DNA from: Magnetospirillum moscoviense
Lineage (GTDB): Bacteria > Pseudomonadota > Alphaproteobacteria > Rhodospirillales > Magnetospirillaceae
DNA length: 43,364 nt
Assembly (NCBI RefSeq): GCF_001650635.1
Contig: NZ_LWQU01000133.1
Location: forward strand, 1 to 43,364
Direction: 5' to 3'
Both the position numbers and the translations under genes were made by a program. Below, one piece after another: positions 1 to 7,207 of this stretch. Within the stretch, counting starts at the first letter, position 1, and every line of letters begins with the position of its first letter. The notes under the pieces were generated by a model. It was not told the DNA's origin and ran no database searches. It saw nothing but the letters and a program-made list of their open reading frames with translations.

Positions 1-307
1 GCGGAGGTCGTGACCGGTGAGGTGGTGATGGCGGTCGCGGTAGTCGTCCGGGGTTTCGGTCACGGTGACCGGCGGCGCTGCCGACACGGCCAGCAGGCGG
101 CGGCAGCTTTCCAGCTTGGCGGCGCGGCGGCCGTTGGCGAGGAAGCCATAGTGGCGAATGCGGTGAAAGCCGTCGGGCAGGACGTGGAGCAGGAAGCGGC
201 GGATGAATTCGCTGGGCTGCAGCGTCATCACCTTCTGTTTGTCGTGATGGCGATAGTCCTTCCAGCGGAAACGGACGCCGCTGTCATCGATCGCGACCAG
301 GCGGCTG
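1..307 (-). pseudogene. IS91-family transposase, internal fragment (left copy)
   Basis: Read on the minus strand this encodes an internal to C-terminal piece of an IS91-type transposase, with recognisable stretches such as [34 protein letters not shown] and a KLESCRRLL segment. The usual N-terminal zinc-finger part and the catalytic tyrosine region are absent: the homology starts abruptly near 307, and the frame is still open at base 1, so the C-terminus lies outside the window. Bases 26-307 match 42632-42913 on the opposite strand with only two mismatches in 282. It is joined in frame to the phage tail tube gene on its upstream side. Assigned from family motifs; not functional as it stands. 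Confidence 0.75.
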
Positions 308-642
308 GGCAGATCGCCGCCCGAGGTGAAGACATGGTCGAAACTGCCGTCACCGTTATCGGCGGTGGCGGGAGCGCCGAACAGGCCCTTCAGCCAGAAG
401 CCCAAAGCTCGCACATCCAGCGGCACGCCGATATCGCCCTCGTCCTTGATCGCTTCATAGAACGGGTCCTGGGCGTCGCGGCCCTGGCCCAGCAGCGGGT
501 CGTAGCCCAAGGGGCGCTCGGCCCCCAGGCTCGATTCCTTGAACGACAGCCGCCCATAGCCGTCGGCCGGAAGCGTGCCGTAAACCGTCTCGAAGGCGGC
601 CAGCAGGATGCAATCGGCGCCGTAGGCCCGAGTCTTCGCCAT
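305..642 (-). pseudogene. Phage tail tube protein, 3'-truncated by transposase fragment
   Basis: The minus-strand reading frame starts with ATG at 642 and encodes about 112 residues typical of the phage tail tube family (Phage_tube_2-like). Visible segments are a start MAKTRAYGADCILLAAFET, a central ERPLGYDPLLGQG, and GDIGVPLDVRALGFWLKGLFG followed by DHVFTSGG. The family protein is usually around 300 residues, so the C-terminal two thirds are gone. At about 305 the frame runs without a stop into the transposase fragment, with only a few bases of possible homology at the join. It forms the inner tube of a siphovirus or lambda-like tail and follows the tail terminator-like gene in the expected order. 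The truncated product is unlikely to assemble. Confidence 0.7.
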
Positions 643-669
643 GGGGAACTCCCATATATAAGGTGTGGC

Positions 670-1098
670 TCAGCCCAGCGGGTCGCTGGAGCCGTAATGG
701 ATGGTGACCGGGACGGTGGCGCCGCGCAGGGCAGCAGCTCCGTCGATGGCTAGGCCGGAAGTCTTGGGAGCGCCCCATTCCAGCCATTCAGCCAGACCAC
801 CAAGGGAACGGTCGGCGGCCAGGGCATTCCCAACCGCCATCAACAAGGTATCCAGCGGCGCACTGTCGTCGTCCTGGCCGCGCTGGAGGATGATTTCGAT
901 CTCGGTCTGGTGTTCCCATAGGTAGGAGACTGGCGACAGCACCACCTCGGGATCGCCGGGATCACCGTCACGCAGGATGATCAGACCACCGGCGGGGACC
1001 GTTTCGGGCAACGGCGCTTCGCGCTTCGCCGTGGCGGCGGGGATGGTTTCCAGCCGCGCCAACAGGGTGCACAGGATCTGTTCGCGGATGCTGGGCAT
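670..1098 (-). CDS. Phage tail terminator/completion-like protein
   Basis: This 142-residue protein (MPSIREQILCTLLARL...) lies between the head-tail joining genes and the tail tube, where lambda-like phages carry the tail terminator (gpU-like). An N-terminal helix of the REQIL-LLARLE type, a central acidic strand region and a C-terminal GATVPVTIHYGSS segment fit this small tail-completion family, which databases often mislabel as acyl-CoA transferase. The start at 1098 follows an AAGGA sequence on the minus strand. Its upstream region overlaps the -35 of the toxin-antitoxin promoter, so insertion of that cassette may have displaced its native translation context. Function is inferred mainly from gene order. 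Confidence 0.6.
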   Translation of the reverse strand: MPSIREQILCTLLARLETIPAATAKREAPLPETVPAGGLIILRDGDPGDPEVVLSPVSYLWEHQTEIEIILQRGQDDDSAPLDTLLMAVGNALAADRSLGGLAEWLEWGAPKTSGLAIDGAAALRGATVPVTIHYGSSDPLG

Positions 1099-1107
1099 GG
1101 GAAATCC

Positions 1108-1136
1108 TTGAAACGTGCGTCAGACGGACGTACATT
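1108..1136 (+). promoter_or_regulatory. Predicted sigma-70 promoter of the toxin-antitoxin pair
   Basis: TTGAAA at 1108-1113 and TACATT at 1131-1136 are separated by exactly 17 bases. Transcription would start near 1143, about 22 bases before the antitoxin ATG at 1165. GGAG at 1154-1157 is its ribosome binding site. Confidence 0.55.
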
Positions 1137-1164
1137 AATGAGAGCCAGATACCGGAGCCGCTCT

Positions 1165-1446
1165 ATGTCCAGAATCGCCCAGCGCCAGGAACGCATCAGC
1201 ATCCGTCTCAGCCCGCAATCGAAGCGGAAGCTGGAACGGGCTGCCGCCTATTCTGACAAGACGCTCACCGATTTCATGGTCGATGTCGCCTTGCAGAAGG
1301 CGGACACCGTGGTGCGCGAACATGAGGTCATCACCCTGAATGCCGAGGAATGGGAGCGGTTTCAGGAGTTGCTGCTCAATCCGCCCGAGCCGAACGAGAA
1401 GCTGAAGGAAGCCTTCGCGTGGTACGGGCGGGTGACCGGCGGATGA
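1165..1446 (+). CDS. DUF1778-family antitoxin (TacA-like)
   Basis: This 93-residue protein has an N-terminal ribbon-helix-helix signature (RISIRLSPQSKRKLERAA, then a KTLTDFMVDVAL helix) and a variable C-terminal tail, as in DUF1778 antitoxins that bind DNA and neutralise GNAT toxins. I chose ATG 1165 because GGAG lies 7 bases upstream and the RHH domain begins there; an upstream ATG at 1138 is possible but lies before the predicted transcription start. The stop overlaps the toxin start (ATGA at 1443-1446), so translation is coupled. The usual regulation is repression of its own promoter by the antitoxin-toxin complex. It sits in a phage tail operon facing the other way. Confidence 0.85.
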   Translation: MSRIAQRQERISIRLSPQSKRKLERAAAYSDKTLTDFMVDVALQKADTVVREHEVITLNAEEWERFQELLLNPPEPNEKLKEAFAWYGRVTGG

Positions 1447-1952
1447 CGGGGTTTCGCCTTCCCCGCGTCGAACCGCTGGACATTCATCATGATCGATCCA
1501 TCTTCTGCTGCGGCGAAGAAGCGCTTGATCAGTACATTCGCAGCCACGCCGGCCAGGATATCCGTCGCAACCTGACCAGCGTTTTTGTCGCCGTCGATGA
1601 CCCAGGCGGACAGATCATCGGCTACTACACGTTAAGCGCTGCGAGTTTCAGTCGGGACGACTTGCCCGAGGAATTGGCCCGTAAACTGCCCCGCTACCCG
1701 ATTCCGGCCGCCTTGATCGGGCGTCTGGCGGTTGATCGCCGCTTTCATGGACAGCAGTACGGAAAGTTCCTGCTGCTCAACGTGTTCGAGCGGGTTATGC
1801 GGGCCAGCGATGCCATCGCCATTCATGCCATGGTCGTCGAGGCCAAGGATGACAAGGCTGCGGCATTCTACGCAAAGTATGGCTTCGTAATGTTTTCCGG
1901 ACAGCCCCGCCGCTTATTCCTACCGCTCGCCAGGCTCAAGGCACGTTGTTAG
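1443..1952 (+). CDS. GNAT-family acetyltransferase toxin (TacT-like)
   Basis: This 169-residue acetyltransferase is of the type paired with DUF1778 antitoxins; characterised members acetylate the amino group of aminoacyl-tRNA and block translation. Visible features are the CGEEALDQYIRSHAGQD start region, the QIIGYYTLSAA strand, the LIGRLAVDRRFHGQQYGKFLL acetyl-CoA binding loop, and the C-terminal KAAAFYAKYGFV motif with the conserved tyrosine. It starts with ATG inside the antitoxin stop. Its stop codon directly abuts that of the convergent DUF6441 gene, so there is no spacer. Length is normal for the family and no inactivating change is visible. Confidence 0.85.
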   Translation: MTGFRLPRVEPLDIHHDRSIFCCGEEALDQYIRSHAGQDIRRNLTSVFVAVDDPGGQIIGYYTLSAASFSRDDLPEELARKLPRYPIPAALIGRLAVDRRFHGQQYGKFLLLNVFERVMRASDAIAIHAMVVEAKDDKAAAFYAKYGFVMFSGQPRRLFLPLARLKARC

Positions 1953-2591
1953 CTACCTCCGCCAATTCCCCACAATCAGTTCCGGCAGCGCCGAAGCCCA
2001 CCGCTCCGCGGCGGCGTTGACGTCGAGGCGCTTCTTCAAGCTCACCTGCGGCACCAGGATGAACATCACCACACTGGTCATCCCACGCCCGGAGCGGAGT
2101 GCCGAGGCGCTGCCCTTGGCGAAACCACCCCGCTTGCCGGTGCGGACCCGCATGTTCTCGGCCACCAGCAGCGAGGGGGCACCCCGGCGGTAGATAAATC
2201 GCAACCGGCTGCCGTGCATCTGTTCCCATAGGCCGGGCGTAATGCGCTTGCCGCGGGCGCCGGTTCCGGCGGCGGGCGTGGGGATCGCCAACCAGAAGCC
2301 ACGCTTGGACTTGATCACCGCGCCCTGGTCGAAGGCGCGGATGATGGTGGGGGCCCTGGTGAAGACGAAGCCCGCCGCCTTGATGCTTTTGCGCCCCTTG
2401 GGATACAGCTCGGCCCGCCAGGTATTGGCGAGACGCTGGCCCATGCCAGCCTCGGTGACCTGGCGGCGAAGATCGGCCTTCAATCCGTCGACGGCTTGGC
2501 GCATGGCGGCGGTGACCGCGTCTTCGGCTTCCTTGATCTCCTCGGCCATGATCTTGCGCAGATCACCGGATATGGCCGCCGCCAGTTTCAT
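1953..2591 (-). CDS. DUF6441-type phage structural protein
   Basis: This 212-residue basic protein has an N-terminal helix rich in charged residues (DLRKIMAEEIKEAEDAV), a middle GQRLANTWRAELYPKG segment, and a C-terminal FILVPQVSLKKRLDV motif typical of the DUF6441 phage family. Members lie between head-tail joining and tail genes and probably take part in head completion or head-tail connection; the exact role is not known. I chose ATG 2591 because it overlaps the upstream stop as ATGA, a coupled start; an upstream in-frame start at 2615 would lie inside the preceding gene. Its stop touches the toxin stop. Confidence 0.7.
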   Translation of the reverse strand: MKLAAAISGDLRKIMAEEIKEAEDAVTAAMRQAVDGLKADLRRQVTEAGMGQRLANTWRAELYPKGRKSIKAAGFVFTRAPTIIRAFDQGAVIKSKRGFWLAIPTPAAGTGARGKRITPGLWEQMHGSRLRFIYRRGAPSLLVAENMRVRTGKRGGFAKGSASALRSGRGMTSVVMFILVPQVSLKKRLDVNAAAERWASALPELIVGNWRR

Positions 2592-2887
2592 GCCGGTCTC
2601 ACGTCGATTGTCCAAACCAGCCGCTCGGCATCCAGACGGGGTTCGCCCTGGACGACGAAGCTGTCGCCATCGTGGACGATCACATCCCCCGCCTGGGGTG
2701 CCGGAACCTCCCGCCGCCGGATATCGAACACCGCCGTGCTGGTCTGCACGGTGATGTCCGAAAATTCGATATCGCGGTCGGGCCGCCGTACCAGGGCACG
2801 GATGGACCAGCCCTGGTAGGTGACGGTGACCGCCATGTTCGGATCGGCGAACAGGTCGTCGAGGGCATCGGCGAAGGCGCTTATCAA
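2588..2887 (-). CDS. Phage head-tail joining protein
   Basis: This 99-residue protein resembles small head-tail attachment proteins (lambda gpFII-like role). It has an N-terminal helix FADALDDLFADPNM, then strands with a conserved IRRREVPAPQAGD segment and a terminal RLVWTIDVRP strand. The likely start is TTG at 2887, which overlaps the capsid gene stop (TTGA), because the family's N-terminal helix begins there. A downstream ATG at 2836 would remove that helix. The stop overlaps the next gene's ATG, so the genes form a tightly coupled morphogenesis operon. Confidence 0.7.
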   Translation of the reverse strand: MISAFADALDDLFADPNMAVTVTYQGWSIRALVRRPDRDIEFSDITVQTSTAVFDIRRREVPAPQAGDVIVHDGDSFVVQGEPRLDAERLVWTIDVRPA

Positions 2888-3906
2888 TTGCCCGAAAACA
2901 AACGAACCGCCAGCCGGGGCCGCTTGTTGACCGGCAGGATGGACGCCTCGGTCTTGACGTCGATGGCGCTGCCGTCCTGGCGTGCCAACTGGCGGGCGTA
3001 CATGGGCACGCCCAGGGTGTTGACCGTCTCGATCAAATTGGCCGGAGCGCCATAGGTAACGAAGGTGTCCATGGTGCCCAACGGGAAGGCGATACCTTCG
3101 CCGGCCGGGATCAGGGTTTCCGTCTGGCCAGTGGAGAGGGTGACGGTGGCGCTGTATTCCTCGAACACCATGCCGGCGAAGGGGAAGCGGCGTCGCACGT
3201 CTTCCCGCAGCGGCTGGGCGCCGGTGGAGGAATAGTATTGGTATGCCTGCTCGACCTTGGCATGGCCGATCAGCTTGTCGAAGAATTCCGGGCTGACCAG
3301 GGCCAGCACGCTGGTCATGGTCTCCCCCTTCAACTCGACCTCCACCTTGCGCAGGACATCGCGGATCTTGCTCTGGACGTTGGTGGTGGCGGTGCCCAGG
3401 GTGAAATCCACCTGCTGCCGCGACAGGGCGAACTCGCTGAAGTAGTCGTACAGGGTGGACCCGCCGCCATCGCGGACCACGCCCTTCAGGGCGTTGACTT
3501 CCATGAACTCGCGGGTCTGGGCGTGCTTGCTCCGCATGCGGGTCAGCTTGCGCTCCATGACGGTGGCCAGGGGGTCGGCGGCATCGGCGACGCCGAAACC
3601 ACGCACGCCCTGGACATCCTGGGGCGTGATGGAATCGTCATGGGGAATCCACGGCACGGTGAAGGAGCGCATGGACCGGGCATCGCGGTTGGCGACGGTG
3701 GCCGGGCCGCCCAGCGGCACGGTGGGCAGCAGGTTGAGGACGCCCTCCGCCTGCTCGATGATGACGCTGCGCTGGGTGACGCCCTCGAAGCGGAATAGGC
3801 CCATCTGGCCCAACCGGGTGTACAGGTTGGGCAGGATGTTGATGGCTTGGGTCATTTCGGCGAGCGAGTAGCCGCCCACGTCGAAGGGATTGATGATCTG
3901 GGTCAT
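2884..3906 (-). CDS. Major capsid protein, lambda gpE family
   Basis: This 340-residue protein matches Phage_cap_E. It opens with MTQIINPFDVGGYSL and TQAINILPNLYTRLGQMGLF, and contains a VPWIPHDDSITPQDVQGVRGFG motif, a long helix around ERKLTRMRSKHAQTREFMEVNALKG, and a C-terminal ETLIPAGEGIAFPLGT region. These proteins form the icosahedral head together with a gpD-type decoration protein, which is encoded just upstream. ATG 3906 is chosen because the homology begins there; the open frame extends further upstream, but only over the decoration gene's 3' end. Length is normal for the family, so this gene appears intact. Confidence 0.92.
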   Translation of the reverse strand: MTQIINPFDVGGYSLAEMTQAINILPNLYTRLGQMGLFRFEGVTQRSVIIEQAEGVLNLLPTVPLGGPATVANRDARSMRSFTVPWIPHDDSITPQDVQGVRGFGVADAADPLATVMERKLTRMRSKHAQTREFMEVNALKGVVRDGGGSTLYDYFSEFALSRQQVDFTLGTATTNVQSKIRDVLRKVEVELKGETMTSVLALVSPEFFDKLIGHAKVEQAYQYYSSTGAQPLREDVRRRFPFAGMVFEEYSATVTLSTGQTETLIPAGEGIAFPLGTMDTFVTYGAPANLIETVNTLGVPMYARQLARQDGSAIDVKTEASILPVNKRPRLAVRLFSGN

Positions 3907-3919
3907 GGGAAGGCTCCGA

Positions 3920-4309
3920 TCAGACGGTGGTGCGGGCAACCAGCCCCACGGTGGCAAGCTGGGCGATCTTGGCGGCCCGTTCGGTGGGCTGGTCGATGGA
4001 GGCGTCGAACACCAGAGCCGAATCCGCCAGGATGACCGGGCCACGGGCGGCGATTAGGCCGGTGACGACACCATCCGTCGCATCCACCGTGTCCAGCAGC
4101 ACGGCGACGGCCACCTCCGCCCCTTCGTCACCCACCACTTCGGCGGCGGAGGACAGGCGGAATTCGCCGCTGGCGGTGATGCGGCCCAGCACGGAACCCA
4201 GGGGATAGCGGCTCCCGGCCTTCAGGGTGACGGTCTCGCGAGTGTAGCTGGCGTTCAGTTCAAACTTCAGCAGATCGCCCAGGGTGGGCGAAGCGGTCAA
4301 CACAGGCAT
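3920..4309 (-). CDS. Head decoration protein, gpD family
   Basis: This 129-residue protein resembles the HDPD (gpD) family that trimerises on the capsid surface and stabilises the expanded head. It shows a KAGSRYPLGSVLGRITASGEF segment, an AVAVLLDTVDATDG strand, and a C-terminal ARGPVILADSALVFD motif followed by a helix ending TVGLVARTTV. Its position between the protease/scaffold gene and the capsid gene is the lambda C-Nu3-D-E order. It starts at ATG 4309, 13 bases after the protease gene ends, and appears complete. Confidence 0.85.
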   Translation of the reverse strand: MPVLTASPTLGDLLKFELNASYTRETVTLKAGSRYPLGSVLGRITASGEFRLSSAAEVVGDEGAEVAVAVLLDTVDATDGVVTGLIAARGPVILADSALVFDASIDQPTERAAKIAQLATVGLVARTTV

Positions 4310-4321
4310 GGCAGCGTGTCC

Positions 4322-4678
4322 TTATTTCCGGGCGGCGGCTTCGCGGGCACGCCGGACGATGGGGCTTTCGGTTTCGGTTTTGGGAGCGGCACTCGCCGGA
4401 GCGGCGGCCACCACGTCGGTGGCTTCGGAACGCTCGGCCAGTTGCTCCAGCACCGAGCGGCGCAGCGCCTCGGGGCGGATGCCCTTGGCCATGGCCTCGG
4501 CGGGATCGATGGTCACGCCCAGCCGGGCGGCCTGGGCGGCGATGGCGCTGATTTCGGAATATTCGGCGCGCAGACGCTGTTCCACCTGGGCGGTTACTGC
4601 GCCGGGCACCGGAACAATGGCTGCTGGAGTGGGACGTTCGGTTTCGATGACGGGGATGTCCCCCGTTTGCTCGGACAT
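4322..4678 (-). CDS. Nested internal scaffold protein (Nu3-like), in frame in the protease gene
   Basis: An internal ATG at 4678, in the same frame as the protease gene, would give a separate 118-residue product starting MSEQTGDIPVIETERP. AAGGAG on the minus strand (CTCCTT at 4685-4690) lies 6 bases before it, an unusually strong ribosome binding site inside a coding frame. The product would be only the charged helical scaffold domain. In lambda, Nu3 is made in the same way from inside gene C and guides capsid assembly. The internal start is seen in the sequence; that it is used is inference from lambda. Confidence 0.65.
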   Translation of the reverse strand: MSEQTGDIPVIETERPTPAAIVPVPGAVTAQVEQRLRAEYSEISAIAAQAARLGVTIDPAEAMAKGIRPEALRRSVLEQLAERSEATDVVAAAPASAAPKTETESPIVRRAREAAARK

Positions 4679-5554
4679 GGTGGTCTCCTTGGGTTTGGAC
4701 AGGACGGGGGAACGGATAGACGGGCGCGCCAGGGTGGTGCCGAGATCGGCCAGGGCAACGCGGAGCGTGCCGACCTTGTCGGCCAATCCGGCGGTCACCG
4801 CCTGATCGCCGCGATAGACGGTGGCCTCGGTGGCGCGGATCGCCTCGGGCGGCTGCTTGCTGCATTTGGCCACCAGGGCGACGAACTTCCCGTAGAGGGC
4901 ATCCACATCGGCCTGAAGGGCGGCACGGGCAGAGCCGGACAGCGGCTGGTGGGGATTGCCATCCACCTTGGCGGCACCGGCATGAACGAAAGTCCAGGCC
5001 AGCCCAGCCTGGGCATCGGCCCCCGATTCGTCGCGGTGGACGGCGACCACGCCGATGGAGCCGACCTCGCCGGTCTGGGTGACGTAGAGGCGGTCGGCGG
5101 TGCAGGCGATGGCATAGGCCGCCGACAGCGCGGCTTCGTCAGCTATCGCCCAGATGGGCTTGCCACATTGGGCGCGGACGGCCTGAATGTGGTCGACCAG
5201 ATCGAACAGGCCGCCGACCTCGCCGCCGGAGGAGTCCACGTCCAGCAGAATGGCCCGGACACCGGGATCGGTGGCCGCCGCCTCGATGGTTTCGGCGATG
5301 TCCGAATAGGCGGTCAGCCCGCTGGCGGCCCCCAGGTATCCCGACCGCGCCACCAGAGTGCCGATCACCGGGATAATGGCGATGCCGTCGGGCGTCACCG
5401 CCACATCGGCGGACGGAGCCGTATCGCCGTCGAAGGAGATGGACTGCCCAGCCAGCCGGGGGCCGAGAGCACCCAGGATCACATCCAGCTTACTGCGGGC
5501 GACCAGCAGCGGCGTCCCATACAGGCGAGCCGCGAGATGGGGCAAATCGTGCAT
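4322..5554 (-). CDS. S49-family prohead protease with C-terminal scaffold domain
   Basis: This 410-residue protein combines a serine peptidase of the S49/ClpP-crotonase fold with a scaffold tail, as in lambda gpC. In the protease part, IIPVIGTLVARSG, LLDVDSSGGEVGGLFDLVDHI and IADEAALSAAYAIACTADR correspond to the core strands and the nucleophile region, and GEVGSIGVVAVH follows. The scaffold part runs from about residue 293 and is charged and helical (QVEQRLRAEYSEISAIAAQA), ending in a basic IVRRAREAAARK tail that could bind capsid. It matures the prohead. It lies directly downstream of the portal gene and appears full length. Confidence 0.9.
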   Translation of the reverse strand: MHDLPHLAARLYGTPLLVARSKLDVILGALGPRLAGQSISFDGDTAPSADVAVTPDGIAIIPVIGTLVARSGYLGAASGLTAYSDIAETIEAAATDPGVRAILLDVDSSGGEVGGLFDLVDHIQAVRAQCGKPIWAIADEAALSAAYAIACTADRLYVTQTGEVGSIGVVAVHRDESGADAQAGLAWTFVHAGAAKVDGNPHQPLSGSARAALQADVDALYGKFVALVAKCSKQPPEAIRATEATVYRGDQAVTAGLADKVGTLRVALADLGTTLARPSIRSPVLSKPKETTMSEQTGDIPVIETERPTPAAIVPVPGAVTAQVEQRLRAEYSEISAIAAQAARLGVTIDPAEAMAKGIRPEALRRSVLEQLAERSEATDVVAAAPASAAPKTETESPIVRRAREAAARK

Positions 5555-5562
5555 GTCCGTCC

Positions 5563-6993
5563 TTACGATGTCGGTGGGGGCAACAAGAGCGGTGTCGGAT
5601 CGGAACCGAAGGTCAGCCCCAGCCGCTGCTCGCGCTCGCGGTCGGCGGCAATCTCGGCATCGACCTGTTCGGCGTCATAGCCACGCTCGGCCAGGGCCTG
5701 CGTCCTGCTTTTCAGACCCGCCCCGATCTGCTCGATCTCGGCCTTGGCGTCCTTCAGCGGATCGACCCAGTCCCATTTCGGCGGCAGCCAGGAACAGGCG
5801 ATGAAGCTGGCGCGGTTGCGCTCGTAGCCGGGAATGTCGAGCGCCCCGGACAGCACCGCCACATCTAGCCAGCGCTGCCACACTTTCCTGCACATTTGGT
5901 GGACCATCACCGAGTGCTGCCATGCCTCGACCCGGCGGCGGAATTCCAGCAGCGCCATGCGCGAGTTGGAGTAATTGGCCTTCAGCATGTCGTTGGACAA
6001 ATAGGCGTAAGGGATGCCGGTGGCGGCCGAGATCTGCAGCAGCGTCCGATACTCGAACGGCTCATACGATCCGCCCACATCGGCGGGGGCCGAGGTCTGG
6101 ATCTGCTCGCCCGGCTCCAGCGGCACCACCTGGCCGGGCTGGACCTCGACAATGCGGTCGCCGGAACCATCGTCGGCTGGGGTCACATCGATAATATCGG
6201 TTGGTGCCGGCGAGATGACGAACATCGCGTACATCGCCGCGATCTTCTTGCGCTCAAGTTCTGCGTCATCGTACTGGTCGAGCAGGAACAGCTTGACGAT
6301 GGCCGGGGCCAGCCGGGACACGCCCCGAAGCTGGCCGGATTCCACCGGATCGATGACATGGATGATTTCGGCGGCAGGCACCCGCACCATTTCGCCGACC
6401 ATGCCGGGATCGGTGAGATCACCGGGATGGCGGCGCAGGAACCAATATGCCGCCCGCCGACCGATGCGGTCGAACTCGATGCCCTGGCGGATGACGTTGC
6501 CGTTGGGAAGAGCCTCGGTTCGGGTCAACGGCAACATTTCAGAGGGCAGCATCTGAAGCTGCAACGGCACCGTCAGGCCGTCTTCCAGACGACGCGGGCG
6601 CAGACGGAAGAACACTTCCCCGGCGATGAACACCTCGCGGGCGGCGCGGCGCTGCTGGCCATAGAAATCGGTCAGCTCCTCGGCATCGGATTCGTCGGTC
6701 CAGGCCAGCCAAAGCTGCTGCACCAAGGTCTTCAGATCCTTGTCGGCGATCAGCGACGACGGCTTGATGCCGGTGCCGACGGCATTTCCGGTCCAGCTTT
6801 CGGCGGCATTAAGGGCATAGCCGTTATTGCGCACCAGATAACGGGCTCGCGCCGTGATGTCGGAACCGGCGGCGGCGATCAGGGTATTGACGTGTGCGCG
6901 GCTGGGCTGGAAGCCCTTTAGACGGCGGCTGCCCTGGGCGGCCTCGAAGCCGCCGATCAGGGCGCCGAGGCGACGGCGGAAACTCCCCAGCAT
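5563..6993 (-). CDS. Phage portal protein, lambda gpB family
   Basis: This 476-residue portal protein forms the dodecameric ring through which DNA enters and leaves the head. Typical segments are RARYLVRNNGYALNAAESWTGNAVGTG, DFYGQQRRAAREVFIAGEVFFRLR, IIHVIDPVESGQLRGVSRLAP and YEPFEYRTLLQISAATGIPYAYLSNDM, followed by FRRRVEAWQHSVMVHQMCRKVW. ATG 6993 is preferred because AAGGGG sits 8 bases before it; an alternative GTG at 6999, overlapping the gpW-like gene's stop, would be only 2 bases from that site. Length is normal for the family, so it appears intact. Confidence 0.92.
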   Translation of the reverse strand: MLGSFRRRLGALIGGFEAAQGSRRLKGFQPSRAHVNTLIAAAGSDITARARYLVRNNGYALNAAESWTGNAVGTGIKPSSLIADKDLKTLVQQLWLAWTDESDAEELTDFYGQQRRAAREVFIAGEVFFRLRPRRLEDGLTVPLQLQMLPSEMLPLTRTEALPNGNVIRQGIEFDRIGRRAAYWFLRRHPGDLTDPGMVGEMVRVPAAEIIHVIDPVESGQLRGVSRLAPAIVKLFLLDQYDDAELERKKIAAMYAMFVISPAPTDIIDVTPADDGSGDRIVEVQPGQVVPLEPGEQIQTSAPADVGGSYEPFEYRTLLQISAATGIPYAYLSNDMLKANYSNSRMALLEFRRRVEAWQHSVMVHQMCRKVWQRWLDVAVLSGALDIPGYERNRASFIACSWLPPKWDWVDPLKDAKAEIEQIGAGLKSRTQALAERGYDAEQVDAEIAADREREQRLGLTFGSDPTPLLLPPPTS

Positions 6994-6995
6994 GG

Positions 6996-7205
6996 TCACA
7001 GCCCCTTGGTGGCGACGGCGAGAATCCGGCGGCGGGGCTTCTTGCCCTCCAGCACGGCGATGCGGCGGTCGAGATCTGCCAGGACATGGTTGGCCTGGGT
7101 GAGGTCGTATTGAACGGTGCGGTCGCCCACCGTAACGCGGGCGACCAGTGAGTTGCGTCGCGCCAGCACCCGCTCGCGCTCAGCCTTCATCTCGTCGAGA
7201 GTCAT
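6996..7205 (-). CDS. gpW-like head-completion protein
   Basis: This 69-residue protein has an N-terminal helix (TLDEMKAERERVLARRNSLV), a short strand pair VTVGDRTVQYDLTQ and a second helix LADLDRRIAVLEGKK. This is the layout of lambda gpW, which binds under the portal to seal the DNA-filled head. It starts at ATG 7205, directly after the terminase stop, and its own stop overlaps the beginning of the portal region. The size matches gpW (68 residues in lambda). Confidence 0.82.
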   Translation of the reverse strand: MTLDEMKAERERVLARRNSLVARVTVGDRTVQYDLTQANHVLADLDRRIAVLEGKKPRRRILAVATKGL

Positions 7206-7207
7206 GA

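Noticed and set aside
10-753. A 247-residue plus-strand open frame, and a related minus-strand frame near 42585-43307 sharing the same protein string
   Set aside because: The shared string is the antisense of the two transposase copies. The rest is antisense of the tail tube gene or comes from the phage fragment, so neither frame is a single gene.
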